Assembly (NCBI GenBank): GCA_012522615.1
Contig: JAAYKB010000198.1
Location: forward strand, 1-7,803
From: Clostridiales bacterium
GTDB taxonomy: Bacteria > Bacillota > Clostridia > Oscillospirales > Acutalibacteraceae
Reading direction: 5' to 3'
Length of the DNA stretch: 7,803 nt
Shown here piece by piece: positions 1-5,889 of the stretch (positions are counted from its first letter, which is position 1; every line of letters begins with the position of its first letter). Under the pieces are notes generated by a model, which saw only the letters and a list, made by a program, of their open reading frames with translations, was not told the DNA's origin and made no database searches. The position numbers and the translations under genes were made by a program.

Positions 1-621
1 ACCGGCGAAATCGGAAGGGTGCGTTTACCCATTCCGGGGTTATTTTCGGTATACAACTCGATGGCGGCGGCGTCCTGCGCGCTGTCTCTCGGGCTTCCGT
101 TTCAACAGGTTGTCGAGACATTGGGCAGTATACCCGGCGTAAAGGGCAGGGCGGAGATTGTCCCGACCGGACGCGATTTCACGGTTGTAATTGACTATGC
201 CCACACCCCGGACGGGCTTGAAAAAATATGCAAAACAATGAAGGAATGCAGTCGGGGCAGGCTGGTTACCCTGTTTGGATGCGGCGGCGACCGAGACCGC
301 TCAAAAAGGCCTTTAATGGGCGCTGTTGCCGCAGCTCTGTCGGACTTCCTGATCGTCACTTCGGATAATCCGCGCACCGAGAATCCGGCTGCAATCATTG
401 AAGAGATTGTTAAAGGAATACCCGAAAACGCCACGCCTTTCAAGGTGATTGAAAATCGGGTTGAAGCTATCCACTGGGCAATCGCCAACGCCCTGCCGGA
501 TGACACCATCCTGCTGGCGGGCAAGGGACATGAAACATATCAGATACTTGCCGACGGCGTGATACATCTGGACGAGCGCGAGGTTGTCGCCGACGCCCTT
601 AGGAAAACGGCGGGAGAATAA
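1..621 (+). CDS. murE: UDP-MurNAc-L-Ala-D-Glu:meso-diaminopimelate ligase (MurE), 3' part, 5' end outside window
   Basis: This is the C-terminal part (206 codons) of MurE, the cytoplasmic ATP-dependent ligase that adds the third residue of the peptidoglycan stem peptide. The frame is open from base 1, so the gene starts upstream; full MurE proteins are usually near 480-500 residues, and the N-terminal domain and much of the ATP site are missing here. Visible family motifs are PGLFSVYN with the following Ala-rich helix (bases about 40-75), DYAHTPDG (about 193-216), FGCGGDRDRSKRP (about 271-310), DNPR (364-375) and GKGHETYQ (about 520-545). In this family DNPR marks enzymes that select meso-diaminopimelate; lysine-adding enzymes differ there. 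I therefore infer an mDAP-type wall. The TAA stop is at 619-621. The next gene is mraY, not the usual murF. The GTG at 19 is internal and is not a real start. Confidence 0.95.
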   Translation, partial: TGEIGRVRLPIPGLFSVYNSMAAASCALSLGLPFQQVVETLGSIPGVKGRAEIVPTGRDFTVVIDYAHTPDGLEKICKTMKECSRGRLVTLFGCGGDRDRSKRPLMGAVAAALSDFLIVTSDNPRTENPAAIIEEIVKGIPENATPFKVIENRVEAIHWAIANALPDDTILLAGKGHETYQILADGVIHLDEREVVADALRKTAGE

Positions 622-658
622 GATGTCGATTATCTGCGAGATTGTCAGATAATCGACA
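612..658 (+). repeat. Perfect 13-bp inverted repeat (hairpin) between murE and mraY, with SD-like site and nine-codon ORF
   Basis: TGTCGATTATCTG at 624-636 is exactly complementary to CAGATAATCGACA at 646-658, with a 9-nt loop. No T-run follows, so it does not look like an intrinsic terminator. A Shine-Dalgarno-like GGGAGA (612-617) sits 5 nt before an ATG at 623, which opens a nine-codon frame (MSIICEIVR) ending in TAA at 650-652, so the frame lies almost wholly inside the hairpin. It occupies the slot where murF commonly starts. Its function is unknown. It could be an mRNA processing or stability element, a regulator site, or a rearrangement scar. Confidence 0.8.
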
Positions 659-694
659 GGCGGGAAACTTCATTTGAAAGGCATGATTGAAATA

Positions 695-1711
695 ATGGAT
701 ATAAAAACCATGACCGCTATTGCAGCGTCCGCTGTGGCAGCATTCCTGATTGCGGCGCTTGCCGGACGAAAGGTAATCCCCTTTCTTCTCAGGCTGAAAA
801 TCGGACAGACAATCAGGGAGATTGGGCCTGCATGGCATAAAAAGAAGCAGGGAACCCCCACCATGGGCGGCATTCTTTTCATAGGCTCATCGGTTTTGAC
901 GTTCTCCGCCGCAGTCGCGGTCTTCGAATTTATACTGAAGATTAGGATATTCAGGGCTACCCAGCTCACCCTCACCAGCCTGTTCGGCGGGCTTTTAATG
1001 GCGGTTCTTTGCGGAGCTCTCGGATTTGCAGACGATTATATAAAGGTGGTTAAAAAGAGGAATCTCGGGCTGACGGCACGCCAAAAGTTGTTCGGACAGC
1101 TGCTTGTAGCCTTAGGATACGCCTCGTCGCTGTATATGGCGGGCGGCACCTCGGTTGAGGTTCCGTTTCTGGGATATGTTGATTTCGGAATATGGATTAT
1201 ACCGTTTGCAATGTTTGCTGTGGTCAGCATGAGCAATGCTGTCAATATCACAGACGGAATTGACGGGCTCTGCGGGACGGTCAGCTTTTTTGCGTCCCTG
1301 TTTTTCATCGTTGCCGCCGGAATAAAAGGCTATCTCGGTCAAAGCCTGCTGGCGGCCGTTACAGCCGGAGCTATTGCGGGCTTTCTGGTTTGGAACCTCT
1401 ATCCCGCAAGGGTGATAATGGGGGATACCGGCGCCCTGTTCCTCGGAGGAATTATAACAGCCTTCGCGTTCGGAATAAACCAACCGTTTCTACTTGTCTT
1501 TGTTGGCATCATCTATATTGTCGAGGTTCTTTCTGTTTCGCTTCAGGTTCTGTATTTTAAGGCGACACACGGCAAGAGACTGTTTAAAATGGCGCCGCTT
1601 CACCACCATCTGGAGATGTCGGACTGGAGCGAGAACAAAATCGTGGTTGTATTCTCATTGATAACACTTGCGGGGAGTATAGCCGCGGCGGCGATTCTGA
1701 TTTACGCCTGA
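695..1711 (+). CDS. mraY: Phospho-N-acetylmuramoyl-pentapeptide-transferase (MraY)
   Basis: MraY is the polytopic membrane enzyme that transfers phospho-MurNAc-pentapeptide from UDP to undecaprenyl phosphate, giving lipid I. From ATG 695 the protein has 338 residues, close to the roughly 324-residue Bacillus enzyme. Diagnostic motifs appear in order: GTPTMGG (53-59), the paired aspartates in FADDYIK (D113, D114), NITDGIDGL (184-192), MGDTGALFLGG (242-252) and the cytoplasmic MAPLHHHLE (299-307). Several hydrophobic segments lie between them. The start is uncertain: TTG 674 and ATG 683 are in frame. ATG 695 gives the best family length, but its GAAAGG (676-681) lies 13 nt away, which is long. 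The third motif has Ala246 where I recall Ser as usual. The gene follows murE by 73 bp and precedes ftsW by 122 bp; murF and murD, its usual neighbours, are absent. Confidence 0.96.
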   Translation: MDIKTMTAIAASAVAAFLIAALAGRKVIPFLLRLKIGQTIREIGPAWHKKKQGTPTMGGILFIGSSVLTFSAAVAVFEFILKIRIFRATQLTLTSLFGGLLMAVLCGALGFADDYIKVVKKRNLGLTARQKLFGQLLVALGYASSLYMAGGTSVEVPFLGYVDFGIWIIPFAMFAVVSMSNAVNITDGIDGLCGTVSFFASLFFIVAAGIKGYLGQSLLAAVTAGAIAGFLVWNLYPARVIMGDTGALFLGGIITAFAFGINQPFLLVFVGIIYIVEVLSVSLQVLYFKATHGKRLFKMAPLHHHLEMSDWSENKIVVVFSLITLAGSIAAAAILIYA

Positions 1712-1833
1712 CATGACTGCGCCGAAGCTTTTAATAGTGTAATAACGCATAATCCTGCCGTTTGGTCGGTATACTGAATAAATGGAAATTTTGCCAATCC
1801 CGCAAAGAGGGCATAGAAAGGTATGATGCTTAA

Positions 1834-3006
1834 ATGGCAGCTTCGAGAGCCGCATCGTCGGCAACCTCGCAAAAACAAAAAAAGCGGCTGCGGCTTTTTA
1901 CGGTGTCGCAGGGCTTTGATATGCCTTTTTTGATTATACTGATGATAATCCTCGTGGTGGGGCTTATCAGTCTGTTTTCAGCAAGCTATGCCTATTCCTA
2001 TTATTGGAATAACCAGGACAGCTTTCATTTTATAAAAAAGCAGATTATATTCGCGGTGGCGGGCGTTGTGCTGATGCTGGTTATTTCTACGATCGACTAT
2101 CACATACTTCACCATTTTGCGATTCCTCTGATGGCGCTGTCATATATTTTGCTTGGGATAGTCCTTGTTCTCCCGTCGTCCACCGGGGTGCATCGCTGGA
2201 TACGACTGCCCGGCTTCCAGTTCCAGCCCTCGGAAATCGCCAAATTTGCATTGATTCTTTTATTTTCCCACCTAATCTCAATCAACCATAAAAGAATGAA
2301 AACCCTGACGGCGGGCTATATACCGTTTATGCTGATACTCGGCATAACCTGCGGGCTGGTCTTTCTTGAACCCCACCTTTCGGGAACCATCCTGCTGCTT
2401 GCGATCGGCATATTCATGATGTATATCGGAGGCACACGGCTTTTGTATCTGCTGTTGACGGTTGGATTGGGAGCGGGCTCGTTTTTTTATATGGTGTTTG
2501 TCAAGGGCTATGAACAGGACAGAATAGGTGTATGGCTTGACCCGATGAGGGCGTATGCCGAAAACAGCAATGAGGCATGGCAGATAGTACAGTCTCTGTT
2601 TGCCATCGGGTCGGGCGGCATCATGGGACAGGGGCTCGGCAACTCCAGACAAAAGCATCTCTTCCTGCCCGAGCCGCACAACGATTTTATTTTTTCGGTT
2701 ATATGCGAGGAACTCGGCTTTGTCGGAGCGGTTCTTATCATTATTCTGTTTGCCCTTCTGGTTTGGCGCGGCATAACAATAGGCATGAAGTCCCCCGACA
2801 AATTCGGATCGATGCTGGCAATCGGACTGACCGTACAGGTTGGTATTCAGGCAATAATGAACATGGCGGTTGTCACCAACACCATCCCCAATACTGGTAT
2901 AAGCCTGCCCTTTTTCAGTTACGGCGGCACGTCGCTTGTCATGCTGCTGGCGCAGATGGGCGTGGTTCTTGCCGTTTCGCGCCATACATCTCCCGGCGAA
3001 TCCTAG
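1834..3006 (+). CDS. ftsW: SEDS-family peptidoglycan glycosyltransferase, FtsW/SpoVE type
   Basis: This 390-residue membrane protein belongs to the SEDS family, whose members polymerise lipid II with a partner class B penicillin-binding protein, at the septum (FtsW) or for the spore cortex (SpoVE). A short basic N-terminal tail (about 1-27) is followed by about ten hydrophobic segments. Family motifs are GVHRWIRL (118-125), QPSEIAKFA (131-139), EPHLSGT (179-185), AIGSGGIMGQGLGNS (257-271), LPEPHNDFIFSVICEELG (278-295) and NTGISLPFFSYGGTS (353-367). D284 in the HNDF motif aligns with the Asp essential in SEDS enzymes. Position just before murG is typical of both ftsW and spoVE, and sequence alone does not separate them. 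A weak SD (AGAAAGG, 1815-1821) lies 12 nt upstream of ATG 1834. ATGs at 1823 and 1826 are out of frame and open only a short ORF. Confidence 0.95.
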   Translation: MAASRAASSATSQKQKKRLRLFTVSQGFDMPFLIILMIILVVGLISLFSASYAYSYYWNNQDSFHFIKKQIIFAVAGVVLMLVISTIDYHILHHFAIPLMALSYILLGIVLVLPSSTGVHRWIRLPGFQFQPSEIAKFALILLFSHLISINHKRMKTLTAGYIPFMLILGITCGLVFLEPHLSGTILLLAIGIFMMYIGGTRLLYLLLTVGLGAGSFFYMVFVKGYEQDRIGVWLDPMRAYAENSNEAWQIVQSLFAIGSGGIMGQGLGNSRQKHLFLPEPHNDFIFSVICEELGFVGAVLIIILFALLVWRGITIGMKSPDKFGSMLAIGLTVQVGIQAIMNMAVVTNTIPNTGISLPFFSYGGTSLVMLLAQMGVVLAVSRHTSPGES

Positions 3007-3033
3007 CCGCCCGAAATTGACAGGAGGAAGATT

Positions 3034-4161
3034 ATGCGAGTATTAATGACCGGCGGGGGCACGGCGGGACATATCAATCCCGCGCTTGCCATTGCCGCAA
3101 AGATAAAAAAAGAGAATCCCGACGCCGAAATCCTGTTTGTGGGCGCGGAGGGACGCATGGAAACCCGGCTTGTTCCCGAAGCCGGATACCCGATAAAAAC
3201 CATAAAGGTGGAGGGCTTTCAGCGAAGGCCCTCGCTTAAAAATATCGGACGGAATCTGTCCGCCGCCTATCATGTTTTGACCGCGGGGGCGGAATGTGCG
3301 CGTATCCTAAAGGATTTCAAACCCGATATTGCAATCGGGACCGGAGGATATGTGAGCGGCCCTATTTTGCGAAAGGCCGCAAAGATGAACATACCCGTTG
3401 TCGTACATGAGTCCAATGCCTTTCCGGGCGTGACGGTGCGGATGCTGTCGAAATATGCGGACGCCGTACTTATTTCCGAAAGGGAGGCGAGGAAGTATCT
3501 TCCCGCAGCGGCAAAGGTGGTTGTCACGGGCAACCCTTTAAGGGAAGAGTTTATGCTGATTGACCGCGAGGCCGCGAGAAAGCAGCTCAACCTTGACGAA
3601 CGCCCGTTGGTTCTCTCGTTCGGAGGCAGTCTGGGGGCGGGCAGGCTGAACCAGGCGATGGTCGAGGTATTGATTAAAAGCGATGAAAAGGGCAGACTGC
3701 AGCATATCCACGCCACAGGCCGGGCGGGTTATGCCGCCATGACCCAAAAGCTCAGGGAAAGAGGAATCACAGAGGATAACAAAAGCATACGGGTGCTTGA
3801 ATATATCAACGACATGGCGCGCTGTATGGCGGCCGCAGATCTTGTAATATCGCGCTGCGGCGCCATGACATTGAGCGAGCTTCCCGCATTAGGCAAGCCG
3901 TCCATTCTTGTCCCGTCGCCGAATGTTGCCGAAAACCATCAGTATCACAACGCGATGGCGCTTGTAAACAAGGGCGCGGCGGTCTGTATCGAGGAAAAGA
4001 ATCTTACTCCCGATGTACTTTGGAGAGAGATAAAGCGGATTACGTCGTCGCCGGATATTATGCTCCGAATGGGCGAAAGGGCGCGCAAGGCGGCAATCTA
4101 TGATGCCGCAGACCGAATCTATGCGGCTGTAATGCAGGTGCTCAAAGACCGTAGAAAATAA
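3034..4161 (+). CDS. murG: UDP-GlcNAc:undecaprenyl-PP-MurNAc-pentapeptide GlcNAc transferase (MurG)
   Basis: MurG is the membrane-associated GT28 glycosyltransferase that adds GlcNAc to lipid I on the cytoplasmic face, making lipid II. The 375-residue product has normal family length and the two-domain (GT-B) motif set: the N-terminal glycine-rich loop GGGTAGHINPA (7-17), a second loop GTGGYVSGP (102-110), HESNAFPG (125-132), GGSLGAG (197-203) at the domain junction, and the UDP-GlcNAc-binding stretch from about 273 to 306 with SRCGAMTLSELPALGKPS and NHQYHNA. Many MurG proteins have SRAGA where this one has SRCGA (Cys275). The start is well supported: AGGAGG at 3022-3027 lies 6 nt before the ATG, and ftsW ends 27 bp upstream, so the two genes are probably co-transcribed. 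A terminator-like hairpin begins 19 nt after the TAA. Confidence 0.97.
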   Translation: MRVLMTGGGTAGHINPALAIAAKIKKENPDAEILFVGAEGRMETRLVPEAGYPIKTIKVEGFQRRPSLKNIGRNLSAAYHVLTAGAECARILKDFKPDIAIGTGGYVSGPILRKAAKMNIPVVVHESNAFPGVTVRMLSKYADAVLISEREARKYLPAAAKVVVTGNPLREEFMLIDREAARKQLNLDERPLVLSFGGSLGAGRLNQAMVEVLIKSDEKGRLQHIHATGRAGYAAMTQKLRERGITEDNKSIRVLEYINDMARCMAAADLVISRCGAMTLSELPALGKPSILVPSPNVAENHQYHNAMALVNKGAAVCIEEKNLTPDVLWREIKRITSSPDIMLRMGERARKAAIYDAADRIYAAVMQVLKDRRK

Positions 4162-4180
4162 AGTTTTCAGATACGATAGT

Positions 4181-4222
4181 AACCGCCGGAGGCAGCTGAA
4201 TGTGACGCTGTTTCCGGCGGTT
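4181..4222 (+). terminator. Terminator-like hairpin after murG
   Basis: AACCGCCGGAGGCAGC (4181-4196) pairs with GCTGTTTCCGGCGGTT (4207-4222): a 16-bp stem with two internal G-U pairs in RNA and a 10-nt loop. It starts 19 nt after the murG stop codon. The following TTTATATATT is T-rich but not a clean U-tract, so termination may be partial. If active, it separates murA from the upstream dcw transcript. No convincing sigma-A promoter is visible between this hairpin and murA. Confidence 0.5.
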
Positions 4223-4296
4223 TATATATTGCCGCAAATCGCTCCGTACCCTGCCATTATTCACCTATACGCGCTTTTTAGCATAGGATGGTTTTG

Positions 4297-4440
4297 CAGG
4301 TGCGTGTAACATCACAGACCCGGTCTTGCTGTGGTGTTATGGAGCTATTGCAAAAAACGCGGGGGTTCTCAAACAAGGCACAGGTGCGTTTTTTGCAATG
4401 GCACCGTTACGCTCTCTCCAAATGCGAAAGGGTGCGTGAA
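4297..4440 (+). promoter_or_regulatory. Structured murA leader with two stem-loops and three GGTGCGT repeats
   Basis: The 279-bp gap between murG and murA holds two strong dyads beyond the terminator-like hairpin. The first pairs 4307-4317 (TAACATCACAG) with 4329-4339 (CTGTGGTGTTA), with one G-U pair and an 11-nt loop. The second pairs 4344-4360 with 4386-4402; its core ATTGCAAAAAACGC / GCGTTTTTTGCAAT is a perfect 14 bp, extended to 17 bp by one G-U and two normal pairs, around a 25-nt loop. GGTGCGT occurs at 4299-4305, 4383-4389 and 4431-4437; the first two are preceded by CA, and the last lies between the murA SD and its ATG. The region is formally open in frame with murA, but the dyads and the downstream SD point to untranslated leader. 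No known riboswitch class is recognised. Confidence 0.5.
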
Positions 4441-5697
4441 ATGTCGAGACTGATGATTGAAGGCAAACATAGAATCAGCGGTGCCGTGACCGTGCACGGC
4501 GCTAAAAACAGTGCGCTTCCGGTGCTCGCGGCTACTCTGCTCGCGAGAGGTATAAGTGAAATACATAATTGTCCGTTGCTTTCCGATGTTGCGGCCTCGG
4601 TTCGTATCCTGAGATATCTCGGGTGTAATGTCAGCCGCACCGACTCCTGTGTTACGGTGGATTCAAACGGGCTTAACCGCAGCGATATTCCGGATACATT
4701 AATGCGGGAAATGCGCTCCTCAATTGTATTTCTGGGTGCGATTGCGGCGCGAACAGGGGAGGCGCACATGTCTTTCCCCGGCGGATGCGAATTAGGAACA
4801 CGTCCGATAGATCTCCATTTATCAGCCCTGCGGCAGCTTGGAATGGAGATAAACGAGGAAGGCGGCAGACTGGAATGCCGTGTCGAAGGGAGGCTCAAAG
4901 GAACAAGCATTGCGCTGGCATTTCCGAGCGTGGGGGCGACCGAAAACATCCTGCTGGCTTCGGTAACGGCGGAGGGAATAACATCAATACTCAATGCGGC
5001 GCGCGAACCCGAAATAGTTGATTTGTGCGATTACCTGAACCGATGCGGCGCGCGTATATCGGGTGCGGGCGAAAGCGCCATAACGGTTGAGGGGGTCGAC
5101 GCCCTGTACGGATGTTCCCACCGGGTTATACCCGACCGCATCGAAACCGTGACCTATATGGCGGCGGCGGCCATAACGGGCGGCAACCTTGTTTTGAAAT
5201 CGGTGAGACCCGAGCATATCGCCACGGTTTTGCCTGCGTTTGAGGAGGCGGGATGCACGGTTACGCCCGGCAAAGGAGAGCTGCTAATAACCGCTCCGCC
5301 GAGACTAAGCAGGATTCGCTCGGTGAGAACCATGCCCTATCCGGGTTTTCCGACCGACGCGCAGGCCCCCACCATGGCGATGGTTTGTGTCGCCGACGGT
5401 ACCAGCGTGTTTATTGAAAATATATTTGAAAGCCGATATAAGCACGCGGGGGAGCTTATGCGTTTGGGGGCGAGAATAAAAATTGAAGGCCGGGTTGCGG
5501 TGGTGGAGGGGGTGAGCCGCCTGTCGGGAGCGGAGGTTGAATGTACGGACCTGCGCGGCGGGGTGGCGCTTGTGATAGCAGGGCTTGCGGCCGACGGTAT
5601 AACCGAGGTCTCGCATATACACCATATCGACCGCGGTTACGAAAAACTAGAGCAGAATTTATGTGATGTCGGGGCGGTTGTAAAAAGGCTTGAATAA
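4441..5697 (+). CDS. murA: UDP-N-acetylglucosamine 1-carboxyvinyltransferase (MurA)
   Basis: MurA transfers enolpyruvate from phosphoenolpyruvate to UDP-GlcNAc, the first committed cytoplasmic step of peptidoglycan synthesis and the target of fosfomycin. From ATG 4441 the protein has 418 residues, the usual family length. Known active-site positions are intact, mostly one residue beyond E. coli numbering: K22-N23 in GAKNS, R92, catalytic C116 in FPGGCELGTRP, D306 in FPTDAQAP, R372 in DLRGG and R398 in HIDRGYE. Cys rather than Asp at 116 predicts a fosfomycin-sensitive type. The start is chosen because AAAGG (4427-4431) lies 9 nt upstream and the N-terminus matches the family. An in-frame ATG at 4288 would add 51 residues of unlike, Arg/Gln-rich sequence over the leader stem-loops, and is rejected. 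ATG 4453 is a less likely alternative. murA ends the dcw block. Confidence 0.97.
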   Translation: MSRLMIEGKHRISGAVTVHGAKNSALPVLAATLLARGISEIHNCPLLSDVAASVRILRYLGCNVSRTDSCVTVDSNGLNRSDIPDTLMREMRSSIVFLGAIAARTGEAHMSFPGGCELGTRPIDLHLSALRQLGMEINEEGGRLECRVEGRLKGTSIALAFPSVGATENILLASVTAEGITSILNAAREPEIVDLCDYLNRCGARISGAGESAITVEGVDALYGCSHRVIPDRIETVTYMAAAAITGGNLVLKSVRPEHIATVLPAFEEAGCTVTPGKGELLITAPPRLSRIRSVRTMPYPGFPTDAQAPTMAMVCVADGTSVFIENIFESRYKHAGELMRLGARIKIEGRVAVVEGVSRLSGAEVECTDLRGGVALVIAGLAADGITEVSHIHHIDRGYEKLEQNLCDVGAVVKRLE

Positions 5698-5698
5698 A

Positions 5699-5721
5699 GC
5701 GGCAGAAGTTTCACCTGCCGC
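5699..5721 (+). repeat. Short GC-rich hairpin just after the murA stop
   Basis: GCGGCAG (5699-5705) pairs with CTGCCGC (5715-5721) around a 9-nt loop, starting two bases after the murA TAA. The sequence directly after it (ATTGTCAAT) is not a U-tract; the nearest T-run is at 5735-5739. It may protect the mRNA 3' end or act as a weak terminator. The stronger terminator candidate is at 5840-5875. Confidence 0.5.
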
Positions 5722-5722
5722 A

Positions 5723-5763
5723 TTGTCAATACAGCTTTTTAGGTTTACCCAAACTATTGACAA
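5723..5763. repeat. 9-bp inverted repeat TTGTCAATA / TATTGACAA, operator-like
   Basis: TTGTCAATA at 5723-5731 is perfectly repeated in inverted form (TATTGACAA) at 5755-5763, separated by 23 bp, with centres 32 bp apart. The right half contains the TTGACA of a possible + strand promoter (5757-5762). It could be a hairpin or a two-site operator; the sequence alone does not decide. Confidence 0.45.
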
Positions 5764-5783
5764 AGAGCCATGTAAAATATAAT
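5757..5783 (+). promoter_or_regulatory. Possible sigma-A-type promoter in the murA/transporter gap
   Basis: A perfect -35 hexamer TTGACA (5757-5762) is followed after 15 nt by a perfect -10 hexamer TATAAT (5778-5783). The spacer is 1-2 nt shorter than usual; reading TAATAA as the -10 restores 17 nt. No ORF follows on this strand before the terminator hairpin at 5840. In AT-rich DNA a chance match is possible. Confidence 0.35.
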
Positions 5784-5789
5784 AAACAA

Positions 5790-5880
5790 TCTTTATATCG
5801 TTAAAGTATAACCGGTGGTTATTTCCAGCTAAAGCATTGATTTAAGGGGTGCACATGCTTGTGCACCCCTTAAATATGCC
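5790..5880 (+). ncRNA. Candidate small RNA of about 90 nt (speculative)
   Basis: A transcript from the promoter-like sequence at 5757-5783 would start near 5790 and end at the hairpin 5840-5875. Its sequence has three local stem-loops: CTTTA/TAAAG (5791-5795 with 5802-5806), ATAACC/GGTTAT (5808-5813 with 5817-5822, 3-nt loop) and the 16-bp terminal hairpin. There is no start codon with an SD and no ORF of meaningful length. Its 3' end would lie close to the 3' end of the convergent transporter gene. I recognise no RNA family. This is inferred only from promoter-plus-terminator architecture. Confidence 0.2.
5840..5875. terminator. Bidirectional terminator between convergent murA and transporter gene
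   Basis: ATTTAAGGGGTGCACA (5840-5855) and TGTGCACCCCTTAAAT (5860-5875) form a perfect 16-bp stem with a TGCT loop. Because the outer pairs are A/T, each strand ends in a short T-rich tail (TTAAAT), though the U-run is broken by A. It lies 14 bp past the stop of the - strand transporter gene and about 140 bp past the murA stop, which fits a shared terminator for convergent genes. Confidence 0.7.
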
Positions 5881-5889
5881 GTTTATATA

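Noticed and set aside
1748..1777. Possible sigma-E (sporulation) promoter upstream of ftsW/spoVE
   Set aside because: The -10-like TATACT and the upstream ATA-rich element are not at the right spacing and match the consensus poorly.
2278..2985. 235-codon open frame antisense to ftsW
   Set aside because: It lies wholly over a well-supported gene, its product is charged and repeat-poor with no recognisable domain, and it is explained as a shadow of ftsW codon usage.
2577..3020. 147-codon + strand frame overlapping the end of ftsW
   Set aside because: A +1-type shadow of ftsW with Arg/His/Gln-rich sequence and no domain; murG follows normally.
4399..4406. TGGCACCG, matching the core of a T-box antiterminator
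   Set aside because: The preceding AGGG of the T-box consensus is missing, no stem I or specifier loop is evident, no terminator follows, and murA is not a usual T-box target. Probably chance.
4288..4440. 51-codon N-terminal extension of murA from ATG 4288
   Set aside because: MurA proteins start near the MIEG segment; a good SD precedes ATG 4441, the extension has no family resemblance, and the DNA is taken up by two stem-loops.
4407..4994. 195-codon open frame antisense to murA
   Set aside because: Complete overlap with a textbook MurA reading frame; no domain or SD support.
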